Shown one piece after another: positions 53,907-63,051 of a DNA stretch of 64,000 nt (positions within the stretch are counted from its first letter, which is position 1; each line of letters begins with the position of its first letter). Position numbers and translations under genes: made by a program. The stretch is taken from NCBI GenBank assembly GCA_034002405.1, contig JAVFAS010000006.1, forward strand, positions 42,580 to 106,579, written 5' to 3'. The stretch comes from SZUA-365 sp034002405. GTDB taxonomy: Bacteria; Bacteroidota; Ignavibacteria; SZUA-365. The notes under the pieces were generated by a model, which saw only the letters and a list, made by a program, of their open reading frames with translations, was not told the DNA's origin and made no database searches.

Positions 53907-55319
53907 TCAGTAGGCGTCCTTGCCGAAGAGCACGGCGTACAGGGTTTTCAGGATGATGCGGAGGTCCAGCAGCATGGACCAGTTTTCAATATAATACAAA
54001 TCGTAGCGCGTCCGTTCCGCGATCGGCACCTCACCACGCAGGCCATTGACCTGTGCCCAGCCCGTCAGCCCGGTCTTGAGGCGGTGGCGTTCAAGATATT
54101 TCGGGACGTAATTCCGAAATTGATCGACGAACGCCGGTCGCTCGGGGCGCGGACCCACCACGCTCATCTCACCGCGGAGGACATTGATGAACTGGGGGAT
54201 CTCATCGAGACTGAGCCGCCGCAGCACACGACCGATACGCGTGACGCGCGGGTCGCCGCGTTTTGTCCACGTCGGTCCCGTCTCGGTTTCCGCGTCAACC
54301 CGCATGGTACGGAATTTATACAACTCGAACTCCTCTCCCTCGAGTCCGACCCGGAGCTGCCGATACATGACCGGTCGTCCCGACTCGATGCGGATCAGCA
54401 ACATGATCAGCCCCGCGAACGGTGCGAAGAGCACCAGCACCAACGCACTGAAGATGATATCGAACGTCCGTTTGCCGATGCGTCCCCAGGTGGACATTGG
54501 AATATCCTTGACTCCCAGCAGATGCGTCTTGAGCATCTCCTCGACACGGAGCCGCGTGGGCGAGATCCCGATGACCTCGGGCTGCAGGAGGATCTGCACG
54601 CTGCGTCCCTCGAGCAGGCTGAAAAGCCGCGCCAATTCCTCGGTCTTCCCTGCCGGCAGGCAGACAAGAATGGTCTCGACGCGTTGCGCGACCACGATGG
54701 CGGGGAGATCGTCCAACGCACCCAGCCGCGTCGTCGTCACGCTCTCGATCCGATCGTCACCGTCGCTGATATATCCCACGAGCCGGTATCCCAGCACTGG
54801 CCGTTGCGTGATTCGCAACGCCAGGGACTGGGCGAGCTGATTGGTACCAACGATCAGGACATTGCGGAGCTCTTTTCCTTTTTTATACAAGTGTTTTTCA
54901 TAGGCCAGCACCAGCGCGCGACCGATGAAGATCAGCGCGATGGCGAGCAGCCAGATGAAGACGAACACGATGCGCGAATAGGAAAAGGCGCGATAGAAGA
55001 ACGTCAGACCGAGCACGATCAGCATGCCGAAACTCACCTGGCGGATGATCGCGAACAGTTCGAGCGTGAGATCCACTTCTCGTCGCGCGCGGTAGAGTTT
55101 GCGGCGACTGAACATGAATACCCACACCGGCGCGATGCAAAGTCCCCCGATCACGTAGGCCTCGAGTGGCGGATAACCTTTCGTGACCGGAATCCACGCA
55201 GTGAGCGCGCTTTCGAAACGGATCTCGAAGGCGAGGAAAAACGACGCGATGATGGCCGTGAAATCGGCCACCACCGCGAGAAGGGGGATCAGGAAATCAT
55301 TACGACGATGTTTCGCCAT
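53907..55319 (-). CDS. polyprenyl-phosphate sugar-1-phosphate transferase (WbaP/WcaJ type)
   Basis: A 470-residue membrane enzyme. The N-terminal half has four or five helices and a CoA-binding-like domain (NVLIVGTNQLAQSLALRI); the C-terminal catalytic domain has KRTFDIIFSALVLVLF, YRQLRVGLEGEEFELYKFRTM, and the motif SLDEIPQFINVLRGEMSVVGPRPE. It starts an exopolysaccharide or O-antigen chain on undecaprenyl phosphate. ATG 55319 was chosen; TTG 55367 and ATG 55352 are further upstream. Downstream on the same strand lies the small membrane protein. Confidence 0.92.
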   Translation of the reverse strand: MAKHRRNDFLIPLLAVVADFTAIIASFFLAFEIRFESALTAWIPVTKGYPPLEAYVIGGLCIAPVWVFMFSRRKLYRARREVDLTLELFAIIRQVSFGMLIVLGLTFFYRAFSYSRIVFVFIWLLAIALIFIGRALVLAYEKHLYKKGKELRNVLIVGTNQLAQSLALRITQRPVLGYRLVGYISDGDDRIESVTTTRLGALDDLPAIVVAQRVETILVCLPAGKTEELARLFSLLEGRSVQILLQPEVIGISPTRLRVEEMLKTHLLGVKDIPMSTWGRIGKRTFDIIFSALVLVLFAPFAGLIMLLIRIESGRPVMYRQLRVGLEGEEFELYKFRTMRVDAETETGPTWTKRGDPRVTRIGRVLRRLSLDEIPQFINVLRGEMSVVGPRPERPAFVDQFRNYVPKYLERHRLKTGLTGWAQVNGLRGEVPIAERTRYDLYYIENWSMLLDLRIILKTLYAVLFGKDAY

Positions 55320-55388
55320 GGGCACGCGGAAGCGGAAAAACGGTGACAGCATCACCACGCGGAACAATCGCGCGTGGGGGGGCGCGCA

Positions 55389-57629
55389 TCAGAACTCGAC
55401 GCGCAGGTTCACGGTCGGAAGCAGCGGCAGCATGTCAATGCGCTCGCCGGACGTGCGATCGTAGTAGAACATGTTGTTGCGGTCGTACACGTTCAGCACG
55501 CTGGCCTCGGCCACGAGCCGCACCCATTCGAATTGAAACGCCTTCGAGACACTCACATCGAGACGGTGATACGACGGCAGACGTCCGGTATTCTTCGACC
55601 CGAGCATGGTATATGGTTCGCCACGCTCGTCGATATACCCGCCGCCTTCGAACAACCCCGTGAACAGCAGGCGGTCATAGAACCCGATGATCTGCGAGAA
55701 CGGCAGCCCCGTGCCATATTCCCAGCGAAGATTGATATCCCATCCATCCCCCGGCTTCCACCCGGCGATGATGTTCAGACTGTGCCGGCGATCGTACCGC
55801 GGCCGGTACGTGTAGTCGCCCACCGAACGCTCGGTGAAACTGAGCGAGTACGAAAGCAGACCATAATATCGCGGATGCTTCTCCTCGAGGAAGGCTTCAA
55901 TCCCGTAACTGCGACCCTCGGCACGCACGAAATCCGGATCACTCGAATCAACCTTGTCGCGATTGTATTCGACGAGGTTGCGCATATCCTTGTAATAGCC
56001 CTGCAGGTTGAAATTCATGCCCGGGACGAACGTCACATCGCCGTCGACACCGAGAATGTAGTGATCCGCTTCCTGCGAGGGTTGATCATCGCGGATGGGG
56101 ATCCAGGTCTCGAACAGCGACACGACATCGTCCTCGTTCGTGATGGTGACCAGACGCTGGTGCACGCGAGCGTAGGAGGCTTTGAAGGACAGGGATTTCG
56201 ATGCGTCATAGCTGAAACCCAGGCGCGGTTCGAACGCATCGGCGCTGTTCGTGGAGAGGACGGAAAAAATGTCGGAGCGGATCCCGAGTTCGAGGGAAAA
56301 CGGGCGGAACTGCTTGAGTTTGTACTTGAACCAGATCCCGGTTTCGCTGTTCTTCCTCGACTCATCCCGTTTGTAGTTCGCGGAGTTCACGAAGGCAAAG
56401 TGATATTCCGGGAGACGAAACATGAATCCGGCGCCGTACTGGTCGCCATTGTCGCGAAAATAGGTCACCGATCCGTTGAAGTAGACGTCATTGACCTCGG
56501 AGAGTCGGGGATTGATCAGGGAATTCTCGCGAGGTTTGAGTTCGCCCCGGAAATTACTGAAACTGAAGGTTGTCTCGATCAGGTATTTGTTCTCGAGTAC
56601 CTGAAACCAGCTCATGCCATACGCCGCGTTGCTCCATTCATATTCCGGATCAAACGAGGAATCGGAACGGATGCGATCGCCGCTGAACAAGGTATGCAGC
56701 GAGAGGCGCCCGCTTTCTCCCGTGGCCACATTGGCACGACCGATCACATCGTAAAAATCGAACGGCGTGTCCTGCCGCACGAATTTCTGCAACACTTCAT
56801 CGAAGAAACTCTTGCGCACCGAAAACATCCACGAGCCATCCCATGGCGTGGGCCCCTCGAGCAAGGCCTTGCCGCTGACCTGGCTCACGTTGAGCTTGCC
56901 CGAGAACCGGTTTTTATTTCCCTCGCGCGTGCGGATGTTGATCACCGACGACAGCCGGTTGCCCCACTGCGCCGGGAAACCGCCTTTGAGGATCTCCGCC
57001 TCCTTGATCGCATCGGCGTCGAAGATGGAGAAAATCCCCAGTGCGTGGAAGGGATTGTAGATCGTCATGCCGTCGAGGATGATCAGGTTCTGGTCTCCTC
57101 CGCCGCCGCGCACGTAGAACTGACTCGAGACATCGCTGGTTGCGACCACGCCCGGCAGCACGGCGATGGTGCGGAAGAGATCGGCTTCGACGGCCTTCGG
57201 CACCACCGAGATTTCCGCGGCGGAAATCGGTTGCGTGCTGATCTCCGTATCGTAGCGGATACGCCGGTCGGCGGTGGTCTCGACGACCTCCATTTCCAGA
57301 ACCGCGGGAGAAAGCCGAAAATTCAGGGTAAGGATTTTTCCCGGCTCGATGACGAAATCCTCCACGATCGGAGCATACCCGATCAGCGAGGCGCGAAAGT
57401 GATGATTTCCGGCAGGGATGTTTCCGATGAAGAAAAATCCGTTGGCATCGGTGGCCGCACCGACGCTCTGTTCGGGCAAGTAGATGTTGACCAGGGACAG
57501 GCGCTCGCCGGTGAGCGAGTCCGTGACAATGCCGCGGACGCCGCCGGTTTTCTTCTGGGCGTGCGCGGGGGGAAGTATCATGAGCAGGGACAGCACCGAC
57601 AGAAAGCAGACAGTCGCGATACGCTTCAT
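55389..57629 (-). CDS. TonB-dependent receptor with CarboxypepD-like plug extension
   Basis: A 746-residue outer-membrane transporter: signal peptide (MKRIATVCFLSVLSLLMILP), carboxypeptidase-like domain (VRGIVTDSLTGERLSLVNIY), plug (AEISVVPKAVEADLFRTIAV, DVSSQFYVRGGGGDQNLIILDG), and a 22-strand-type barrel ending in NLRVEF. These transport large ligands such as metal chelates or glycans; the substrate is not shown. It is 69 bases upstream of the sugar transferase. The start is the sole reasonable one. Confidence 0.93.
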   Translation of the reverse strand: MKRIATVCFLSVLSLLMILPPAHAQKKTGGVRGIVTDSLTGERLSLVNIYLPEQSVGAATDANGFFFIGNIPAGNHHFRASLIGYAPIVEDFVIEPGKILTLNFRLSPAVLEMEVVETTADRRIRYDTEISTQPISAAEISVVPKAVEADLFRTIAVLPGVVATSDVSSQFYVRGGGGDQNLIILDGMTIYNPFHALGIFSIFDADAIKEAEILKGGFPAQWGNRLSSVINIRTREGNKNRFSGKLNVSQVSGKALLEGPTPWDGSWMFSVRKSFFDEVLQKFVRQDTPFDFYDVIGRANVATGESGRLSLHTLFSGDRIRSDSSFDPEYEWSNAAYGMSWFQVLENKYLIETTFSFSNFRGELKPRENSLINPRLSEVNDVYFNGSVTYFRDNGDQYGAGFMFRLPEYHFAFVNSANYKRDESRKNSETGIWFKYKLKQFRPFSLELGIRSDIFSVLSTNSADAFEPRLGFSYDASKSLSFKASYARVHQRLVTITNEDDVVSLFETWIPIRDDQPSQEADHYILGVDGDVTFVPGMNFNLQGYYKDMRNLVEYNRDKVDSSDPDFVRAEGRSYGIEAFLEEKHPRYYGLLSYSLSFTERSVGDYTYRPRYDRRHSLNIIAGWKPGDGWDINLRWEYGTGLPFSQIIGFYDRLLFTGLFEGGGYIDERGEPYTMLGSKNTGRLPSYHRLDVSVSKAFQFEWVRLVAEASVLNVYDRNNMFYYDRTSGERIDMLPLLPTVNLRVEF

Positions 57630-57739
57630 GGTCTCTGAGTGTTATGGCGGTAGACGGGACGGCACGGGGAAGAAACAGCGGAATATCGTAGTTTAGCGAT
57701 GACCGAGCACCCACTGCAGCGATTCATACGAGAACGGAC

Positions 57740-58990
57740 ATGCGCGAGGGATTCGACCGGGAACATATCGCGTTTTTTTCCTCGGGCCTTGCTACCGAAA
57801 TCCGTGCGGCGTATCGGGAGCAAACGAAAAAATACGCCGATTCGCTCAGAATACAAACGGCACTGAGGGCACAATGGCCTGACCTCCCCCCCGCACTCCT
57901 CGCGGCTTGCATGCGGCAGTTCGCGCTGCAGGAACGCGCCGCACGAAAATGCGCCCTTCCCGAACACGCGCTGCTGACACCCGCGGCGCTGGAAATGGCC
58001 TCGTCGGCTGCCACCGCCGCGTTGCATGCCGCGCTGTTGCCCGCGCACGCCGTGGTGCTCGAGATCGCCGCCGGCATCGGTGCCGACAGCGTCGCGCTCG
58101 CCGCGCACGCACGCCTGCTGCTGTGCTGCGAAGCCGACGACGTGCATGCACGCCTGCTCGCCCACAACCTCACGCTCGCCGGCGTACGCAACGCCGTCGT
58201 CCTCCGCGGTCGCGCCGAGCAGTTGCGTGACGCCGTGCGTCTCGAGCGGATCGACGCGGTGTTCGCCGATCCCGCGCGGCGCGGTGTGACACACGACGCG
58301 GACGACGCCCGGGGCAGGTCACGGCGGGTCACCAATATTGAAGACTCCTCTCCCCCATTCTCCTTTTTCGAATCCCTTCCCGAGCACCTTTCCGTGCTGG
58401 TCAAGGTCGCGCCCGCGTCGGACGCCCCGCCGGGGTGGAATGTCGCCACCGTCGCCGCCGGCGGAGAGTGCAAGGAAATTCTCCTGCACCGCAATCTCGA
58501 TCTCCCGTCGCTCTGCGCCATCGACGCAGACAGCGGCGCGCGATGGATCCCGGGTGCCGCGTTGTCCCCTCGCGAGACGATGCCGATGGCGAACATCCCT
58601 CCGGGCTCCTCCCTGATCGAGCCGCATGCCGCGATCATTCGCACCGGTGCCGTGGCGCAGTACTGTCGCGAGCAGGGGTGCGAGCCCATCGATCCGCGGA
58701 TCGCGTATGCATGGTCGCGTCACGATGCGCCCGCATCATCATGGCATCAGCGCTTCCGCATCCTGCACGCCGCGAAATATCAGCGCCGCGCATTGCAGCG
58801 TCTCGCGGACGAACTCGGATTCGGTCCCGCCACCGAAATAAAAAAGCGCGGATTTCCCGAAACTTCGGAAGTGGTAAGGAAAACGCTAAAGCTCGGCGGA
58901 CAGCGTGACGGAGTGGTTTTTTTAACCCGGCGGGGAAACGAACATTGGATGCTGTTCGCGTTGCGTCCGGATGCCACGACGGATTCGTGA
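57740..58990 (+). CDS. class I SAM methyltransferase with THUMP-like domain (PG_1098 type)
   Basis: A 416-residue protein. About 35-110 hold a helical domain, then a Rossmann methyltransferase with SAM motif LEIAAGIGADSVALAAHARL and the motif IV-like FADPARRG. The C-terminal part (AKYQRRALQRLADELGFGPATEIKKRGFPE, read as LADELGFGPATEIKKRGFPE) is the THUMP-like domain of PG_1098-like proteins, probably RNA modification enzymes. The ATG is preceded by GGA. It is divergent from the TonB gene. Confidence 0.88.
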   Translation: MREGFDREHIAFFSSGLATEIRAAYREQTKKYADSLRIQTALRAQWPDLPPALLAACMRQFALQERAARKCALPEHALLTPAALEMASSAATAALHAALLPAHAVVLEIAAGIGADSVALAAHARLLLCCEADDVHARLLAHNLTLAGVRNAVVLRGRAEQLRDAVRLERIDAVFADPARRGVTHDADDARGRSRRVTNIEDSSPPFSFFESLPEHLSVLVKVAPASDAPPGWNVATVAAGGECKEILLHRNLDLPSLCAIDADSGARWIPGAALSPRETMPMANIPPGSSLIEPHAAIIRTGAVAQYCREQGCEPIDPRIAYAWSRHDAPASSWHQRFRILHAAKYQRRALQRLADELGFGPATEIKKRGFPETSEVVRKTLKLGGQRDGVVFLTRRGNEHWMLFALRPDATTDS

Positions 58991-59059
58991 TATAACGATA
59001 TTCGCATCGGTATTTCTGGTTACTGGATCGTACATCGCGTGGCGCGAGGTGACACGGTT

Positions 59060-59132
59060 CCATGCTCAGCGGATCATCACGATCTCGTGAACGACCCCAT
59101 GCTCAGCGGATCAGCACGATCTTGTGAACGAT
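59060..59132 (-). repeat. 37-bp imperfect duplication of the GH20 gene 3' end
   Basis: CCATGCTCAGCGGATCA followed by CACGATCT-GTGAACGA occurs at 59060 and 59097 (period 37). The upstream copy lies beyond the stop and repeats the codons for the last residues (IV-x-IR-stop), differing at three bases. Confidence 0.92.
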
Positions 59133-61217
59133 CTCCTCGCCGAGCGCCGAAATCCGCATGAAATAGGTCCCGGCGCCGATCGATCCAACAGGATAGTGGA
59201 TGTCCGTCGTGCCGTGGGGCACATGTTTCATTCGCCGATCGTGCACGACACGGCCAAGGATATCGTACAATATAAGGTTCACCAACGCAGCCTCCGGTAG
59301 CGTAAGTCGCAAGGTGAGGGCTGTCTCATTGACGTCGAATCGAAGCGGATTCGGGTGGCTTCGCGCGACAATTCCCTCGCGGAGAGTCGGCAAGGTGTGA
59401 AGGTGAACGAGTCCGTCGAATGTCGTTGAATCGGTGAGTTCAGCCCAGGAATTGGTACGCTTGGATATTCCGATCACGGCGAAACGAGCCCGGTGGCGTT
59501 CGGGTGAAAATCCCGGTTCGGCGTCGAACGACGTCGCATCAAAACCAACAATTCGCGGCACGCCAAGACGGCGCGTCGATACTTCTTCGCCGCCGAAGAC
59601 AACCACGGGAAGGCCCACCGCCGAGTCGCTGAGAACGTGGCGCGACGTCGATGACGATTTTCTCTCGATCGCGACAACGGTCAGGGGTTTTCCATCATCC
59701 CACACGACATTCGCCCTCTCCGAGAATTTCTGACCTTCGCACCTCCAACGTCCGCCATGCACGGCGAGCCGCGCACGGAAACAATCCCAGTCCTTGCTCG
59801 TGGTTTCGCTCCATGCCGCCTCGGCGAACGCAGCGAGGCGGGGGAACAGATGCAAGTCGGTTTCGACCGGCGTCGGCATGCCTTCTGTCCAGAGACAACA
59901 TTCCACACCGATAAGTCCGCTTCCTCCGTCAGGCCACGTCCGTCCGGCCAGCGGATCGAATCGATACACAGCTTCAAGTGTATTGATATCTTCGGTGTAA
60001 TTCAGATAGCATGGATCGATCGGCGAACAGATGACCTGAAATCCCGCATCCATTGCTTCGAGGGCAATATCAAGATCATACCAAGCTTGGATGAGCGTCG
60101 AGGTTGATGCACCGGCCATGATTTCATTCCAGCCGATCGGAATCTTGCCCAGGCGGGCGAGCATCCCCTCGAGACAACGCGTGAAATGCCATTGAAGGGC
60201 GTAGCTGCCAGGAAGTCCGTTCCTCGTAATGATGGCCGTGCATGAATCACAGGTGTCCCACGCATCGCGCGGACACTCGTCACCACCCACATGTATCCAC
60301 GGCGAGGGAAAGAGGTCCGCGACCTCCGCGAGCACTGTTTCGACGAATTCGTAGGTGGATTCCCTGCCGATGCAGAGCACGGTCGGGAAAATTCCCCACT
60401 CGCGCGGCACGGGGAGCGCAGTCTGGTTGCAGCCAAGCCATGGATACGCCGCGAGGGCCGCGGTCGTATGGCCGGGCATATCGATCTCCGGAATCACGAT
60501 GATATGCCGTGCTGCGGCGAAGGACACAATTTCCCTCACTTCCTGCTGCGTGTAGTACCCGCCATACGTTACCGCACCATGATCGCGCCAGGCCCCGACG
60601 CGTGTCAATTCCGGATAGGAGCGGATCTCGAGACGCCACCCCTGATCGTCTGTCAGATGCCAGTGGAAACGATTGAGCTTCAGCGATGCGGCGCGTTCGA
60701 TGAGTCGTTTGATGTCGGCGATCGGCAAGAAATGCCGACTACAGTCGATCATCATACCACGCCAATCGAAGCGGGGGTTGTCGGTGATGGACACGCAAGG
60801 GAGTCTCCATGCGCGGTAACGACTCCCCCGCTCGATGCCCGCCGGCAGTAATTGCCGCAAGGACTGCATGGCATAAAAGGCCCCCGCCGTGGTCGATGCT
60901 TCAATCCGGATCCCCTCCGTGGAAATGCTCAGCGAATAGCCTTCGTCTCCCATCGCCACGGCCGACCGGCGGAATTCGACGACTCCTTGCCCTTGTGAAG
61001 GCAACGACGGATCGGAACCGAGCAATTCCGCCAGTATCGCAGCCTCGTTTCCGAATTCAGCGTCGCATTGCACCGGCGTGCCGGCCGTCACGATGCACGT
61101 ACCGGAATCGCGAAGTGCAACCGCCGGTACGGGAATGATTGGCATTGTATCCTTGTTGCATTGCGCCTCTGCTTCGATCAACAGCGCGAAGAACAGGATC
61201 ACCAGAAATCTGCCCAT
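59103..61217 (-). CDS. family 20 beta-N-acetylhexosaminidase with T9SS sorting domain
   Basis: A 704-residue secreted enzyme. Signal peptide MGRFLVILFFALLIEAEA. GH20b then GH20 catalytic domain: FHWHLTDDQGWRLEI, VIPEIDMPGHT, and IHVGGDECPRD with the Asp-Glu catalytic pair, WYDLDI. It removes terminal GlcNAc or GalNAc from glycans. The C-terminal end (SHPNPLRFDVNETALTLRLT, GAGTYFMRIS) is a T9SS sorting domain. ATG 61217 has GGAGGGTTGAGG; an upstream ATG at 61238 is less good. Confidence 0.94.
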   Translation of the reverse strand: MGRFLVILFFALLIEAEAQCNKDTMPIIPVPAVALRDSGTCIVTAGTPVQCDAEFGNEAAILAELLGSDPSLPSQGQGVVEFRRSAVAMGDEGYSLSISTEGIRIEASTTAGAFYAMQSLRQLLPAGIERGSRYRAWRLPCVSITDNPRFDWRGMMIDCSRHFLPIADIKRLIERAASLKLNRFHWHLTDDQGWRLEIRSYPELTRVGAWRDHGAVTYGGYYTQQEVREIVSFAAARHIIVIPEIDMPGHTTAALAAYPWLGCNQTALPVPREWGIFPTVLCIGRESTYEFVETVLAEVADLFPSPWIHVGGDECPRDAWDTCDSCTAIITRNGLPGSYALQWHFTRCLEGMLARLGKIPIGWNEIMAGASTSTLIQAWYDLDIALEAMDAGFQVICSPIDPCYLNYTEDINTLEAVYRFDPLAGRTWPDGGSGLIGVECCLWTEGMPTPVETDLHLFPRLAAFAEAAWSETTSKDWDCFRARLAVHGGRWRCEGQKFSERANVVWDDGKPLTVVAIERKSSSTSRHVLSDSAVGLPVVVFGGEEVSTRRLGVPRIVGFDATSFDAEPGFSPERHRARFAVIGISKRTNSWAELTDSTTFDGLVHLHTLPTLREGIVARSHPNPLRFDVNETALTLRLTLPEAALVNLILYDILGRVVHDRRMKHVPHGTTDIHYPVGSIGAGTYFMRISALGEEIVHKIVLIR

Positions 61218-61253
61218 CCTCAACCCTCCCATGTCCATACCAAAAAACTACAT

Positions 61254-61282
61254 CGAACATATTTCTACACATTGCTCACCAA
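61254..61282 (-). promoter_or_regulatory. candidate -33/-7 promoter of the GH20 gene
   Basis: On the minus strand, TTG (61282-61280), 18-base spacer, then TATGTTCG (61261-61254), about 40 bases before the ATG at 61217. Confidence 0.35.
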
Positions 61283-61394
61283 TTTTTCCCGATCGAACGG
61301 GCAAGCCTGCATGTGAAAACCCATGTACAGCCGCCAGACACCCGAATGGCGATAAAAATTCCTCATCGGCAGAAATATCTCCCCCAGAACGACC

Positions 61395-61480
61395 ACGTCT
61401 CACGAAAACGAGTACGAGAACGTCTCACATACTTGTAAAACGTTCTCGTACTCAGTCTCATGCTCTTTCACGTTCTCGGT
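61395..61480. promoter_or_regulatory. cluster of GAGAACG boxes with a perfect 13-bp inverted repeat
   Basis: GAGTACGAGAACG (61410-61422) and its exact reverse complement (61441-61453) are separated by 18 bases. A further CGTTCTCG lies at 61471, and CGTCTCAC occurs twice on the left. The cluster stands in the 320-base gap between the GH20 and M20 genes. It could be an operator or a long hairpin. Confidence 0.5.
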
Positions 61481-61512
61481 CTCTTACTTGCGCCCGTGCG
61501 CGACTGGAGACA

Positions 61513-61534
61513 GCACGCGTTCACGAACGCGTGC
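61513..61534 (-). other. perfect 10-bp hairpin after the M20 peptidase gene
   Basis: GCACGCGTTC pairs with GAACGCGTGC around a 2-base centre, six bases after the M20 stop. It has no T run and may be a terminator-like or processing structure. Confidence 0.45.
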
Positions 61535-61539
61535 TCAGG

Positions 61540-62916
61540 CTATTTCGCCTTCGCGAACTCCTCGAAGAAGTACACCGTCGTCGCCATGCCCGCGCGGAAC
61601 TGGCTCAGGTCCATCTTTTCATTCGGTGCGTGGAGGTTGTCATCGGGCAGTCCGAAGCCGAGCAGAATCGCGTCGACACCCAGCAGCTGCTGGAAATCGG
61701 CGACGACCGGAATCGAGCCACCTTCGCGGGTATAAAACGGATCCTTCTTGTAGACTTTCTTGATCGCAGCCGCGGCGGCCTTCATCCCCGGCGAGTTGAT
61801 CGGCGTCAGCGCGGCATGACCATTATTATCGAAGAGCTTCACATCCGCTTTCACCGTATCGGGTGCGATGCTCTTGAAATAGTCGATGAAGAGCTTCGCG
61901 ATCTTGCTTGGATCCTGATTCGCGACAAGGCGCATGGAGACTTTCGCATGTGCGGAAGCTGGTAGCACGGTCTTGACACCGGCGCCGGTGTGGCCGCCCC
62001 AGATGCCGTTGATTTCGAAGGTGGGACGCGCGCCCGTGCGCTCGATTGTTGTATATCCCTTTTCGCCGAACACCTTGGTCGCGCCGAGACGTTTGGCATA
62101 CACCTCATCATTATGTGGGATTTTCGCGAGCTCGATGCGGTCTTTCTTCGTCAATTGGAGGACGTCATCGTAGAAGCCCGGGATTTTCACCTTGCTGGTG
62201 ACCGGGTCCTTGCACTTGACGAGCATTTCCGCGAGCACTTGAATCGGATTCGCCACGCCACCGCCATAGGTGCCACTGTGTTGATCCCCATTGAGCGACG
62301 TGACCGACACCTCGAGATAGGTCAGTCCCCGCAGACCATAGGTAATGCTCGGCTGGTTCTTCCCGAGCATATTCGTATCCGCGATCAGGATACTGTCGCA
62401 GGAGAGCATCGCCCGATGCTTCTTGATAAACTCGGTGAGATTCGTGCTACCGACTTCCTCTTCACCTTCCACGATCACTTTGACGTTCAACGGTAACTGC
62501 TTGCGCACCTTGAGATAGGCCTCGATCGCCTTGAACAGGATATAGACCTGTCCCTTGTCGTCCGCTGTCCCGCGGGCATACATTTTCCCGCTCTTGATCG
62601 TCATCTCGAACGGCGGGGTTTTCCACAGTTCCACCGGTTCGACGGGTTGGACATCATAATGACCGTAGACGAGCACCGTGGGTGCGTCCTTCGCTTCGAG
62701 CCACTCTCCGTACACCACCGGATTTCCCTTGGTCGCAAACTGCTTGACGTTCTTCATTCCCGCCGATTTGAGTTGTTTCTCAACGAAGGTGGCGGTCGCC
62801 GTGATATCCTTCTGATGCGCCGGATCGGCACTGATGCTGGGAATGGCGATAAAATCCGCCAATTCCTTCAAAAACCGCGCGTCATTCGCCTTGAAATAAT
62901 CGAGGAGGTCTTTCAT
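61540..62916 (-). CDS. M20 family metallopeptidase (dipeptidase type)
   Basis: A 458-residue di-zinc peptidase. GHYDVQP (His86, Asp88), YARGTADDKGQ, VEGEEEVGS, and a dimerisation domain are visible, with IADTNMLG and GGSIPVVADFQQ later. It is close to M20 dipeptidases (PepV/carnosinase-like) rather than ArgE or DapE. No signal peptide is visible, so cytosolic. ATG 62916 has GGAG seven bases upstream; ATG 62928 is an alternative. Confidence 0.92.
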   Translation of the reverse strand: MKDLLDYFKANDARFLKELADFIAIPSISADPAHQKDITATATFVEKQLKSAGMKNVKQFATKGNPVVYGEWLEAKDAPTVLVYGHYDVQPVEPVELWKTPPFEMTIKSGKMYARGTADDKGQVYILFKAIEAYLKVRKQLPLNVKVIVEGEEEVGSTNLTEFIKKHRAMLSCDSILIADTNMLGKNQPSITYGLRGLTYLEVSVTSLNGDQHSGTYGGGVANPIQVLAEMLVKCKDPVTSKVKIPGFYDDVLQLTKKDRIELAKIPHNDEVYAKRLGATKVFGEKGYTTIERTGARPTFEINGIWGGHTGAGVKTVLPASAHAKVSMRLVANQDPSKIAKLFIDYFKSIAPDTVKADVKLFDNNGHAALTPINSPGMKAAAAAIKKVYKKDPFYTREGGSIPVVADFQQLLGVDAILLGFGLPDDNLHAPNEKMDLSQFRAGMATTVYFFEEFAKAK

Positions 62917-62975
62917 GCGTGTCTCCATGCTATGGATGCAAACGGTGTACTACCCTGTGAATGGCGGAATATACG

Positions 62976-63011
62976 AAAAAAACCTCCCCCGTGCAGAAAA
63001 TGCGCGGGAGG
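62976..63011 (-). terminator. rho-independent terminator of the right-edge T9SS cargo gene
   Basis: On the minus strand CCTCCC pairs with GGGAGG, extended by inner pairs, and is followed by seven T, 40 bases after the stop at 63052. A TATATTCC follows at once and may be a -7 element for the M20 gene. Confidence 0.85.
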
Positions 63012-63051
63012 GCGCGTGTTTCCCGGAAAATATGTCACGATAGCTCCCGGA

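Noticed and set aside
53829..55346. 505-codon plus-strand open frame
   Set aside because: Antisense of the sugar transferase, composition unlike a protein, no start signal.
55374..57638. 754-codon plus-strand open frame
   Set aside because: It is the exact opposite strand of the TonB receptor gene and has no domain or signal; high G+C makes long antisense frames common.
61540..62916. carboxypeptidase ArgE or DapE
   Set aside because: No arginine or lysine genes nearby, and the wording is closer to M20 dipeptidases.
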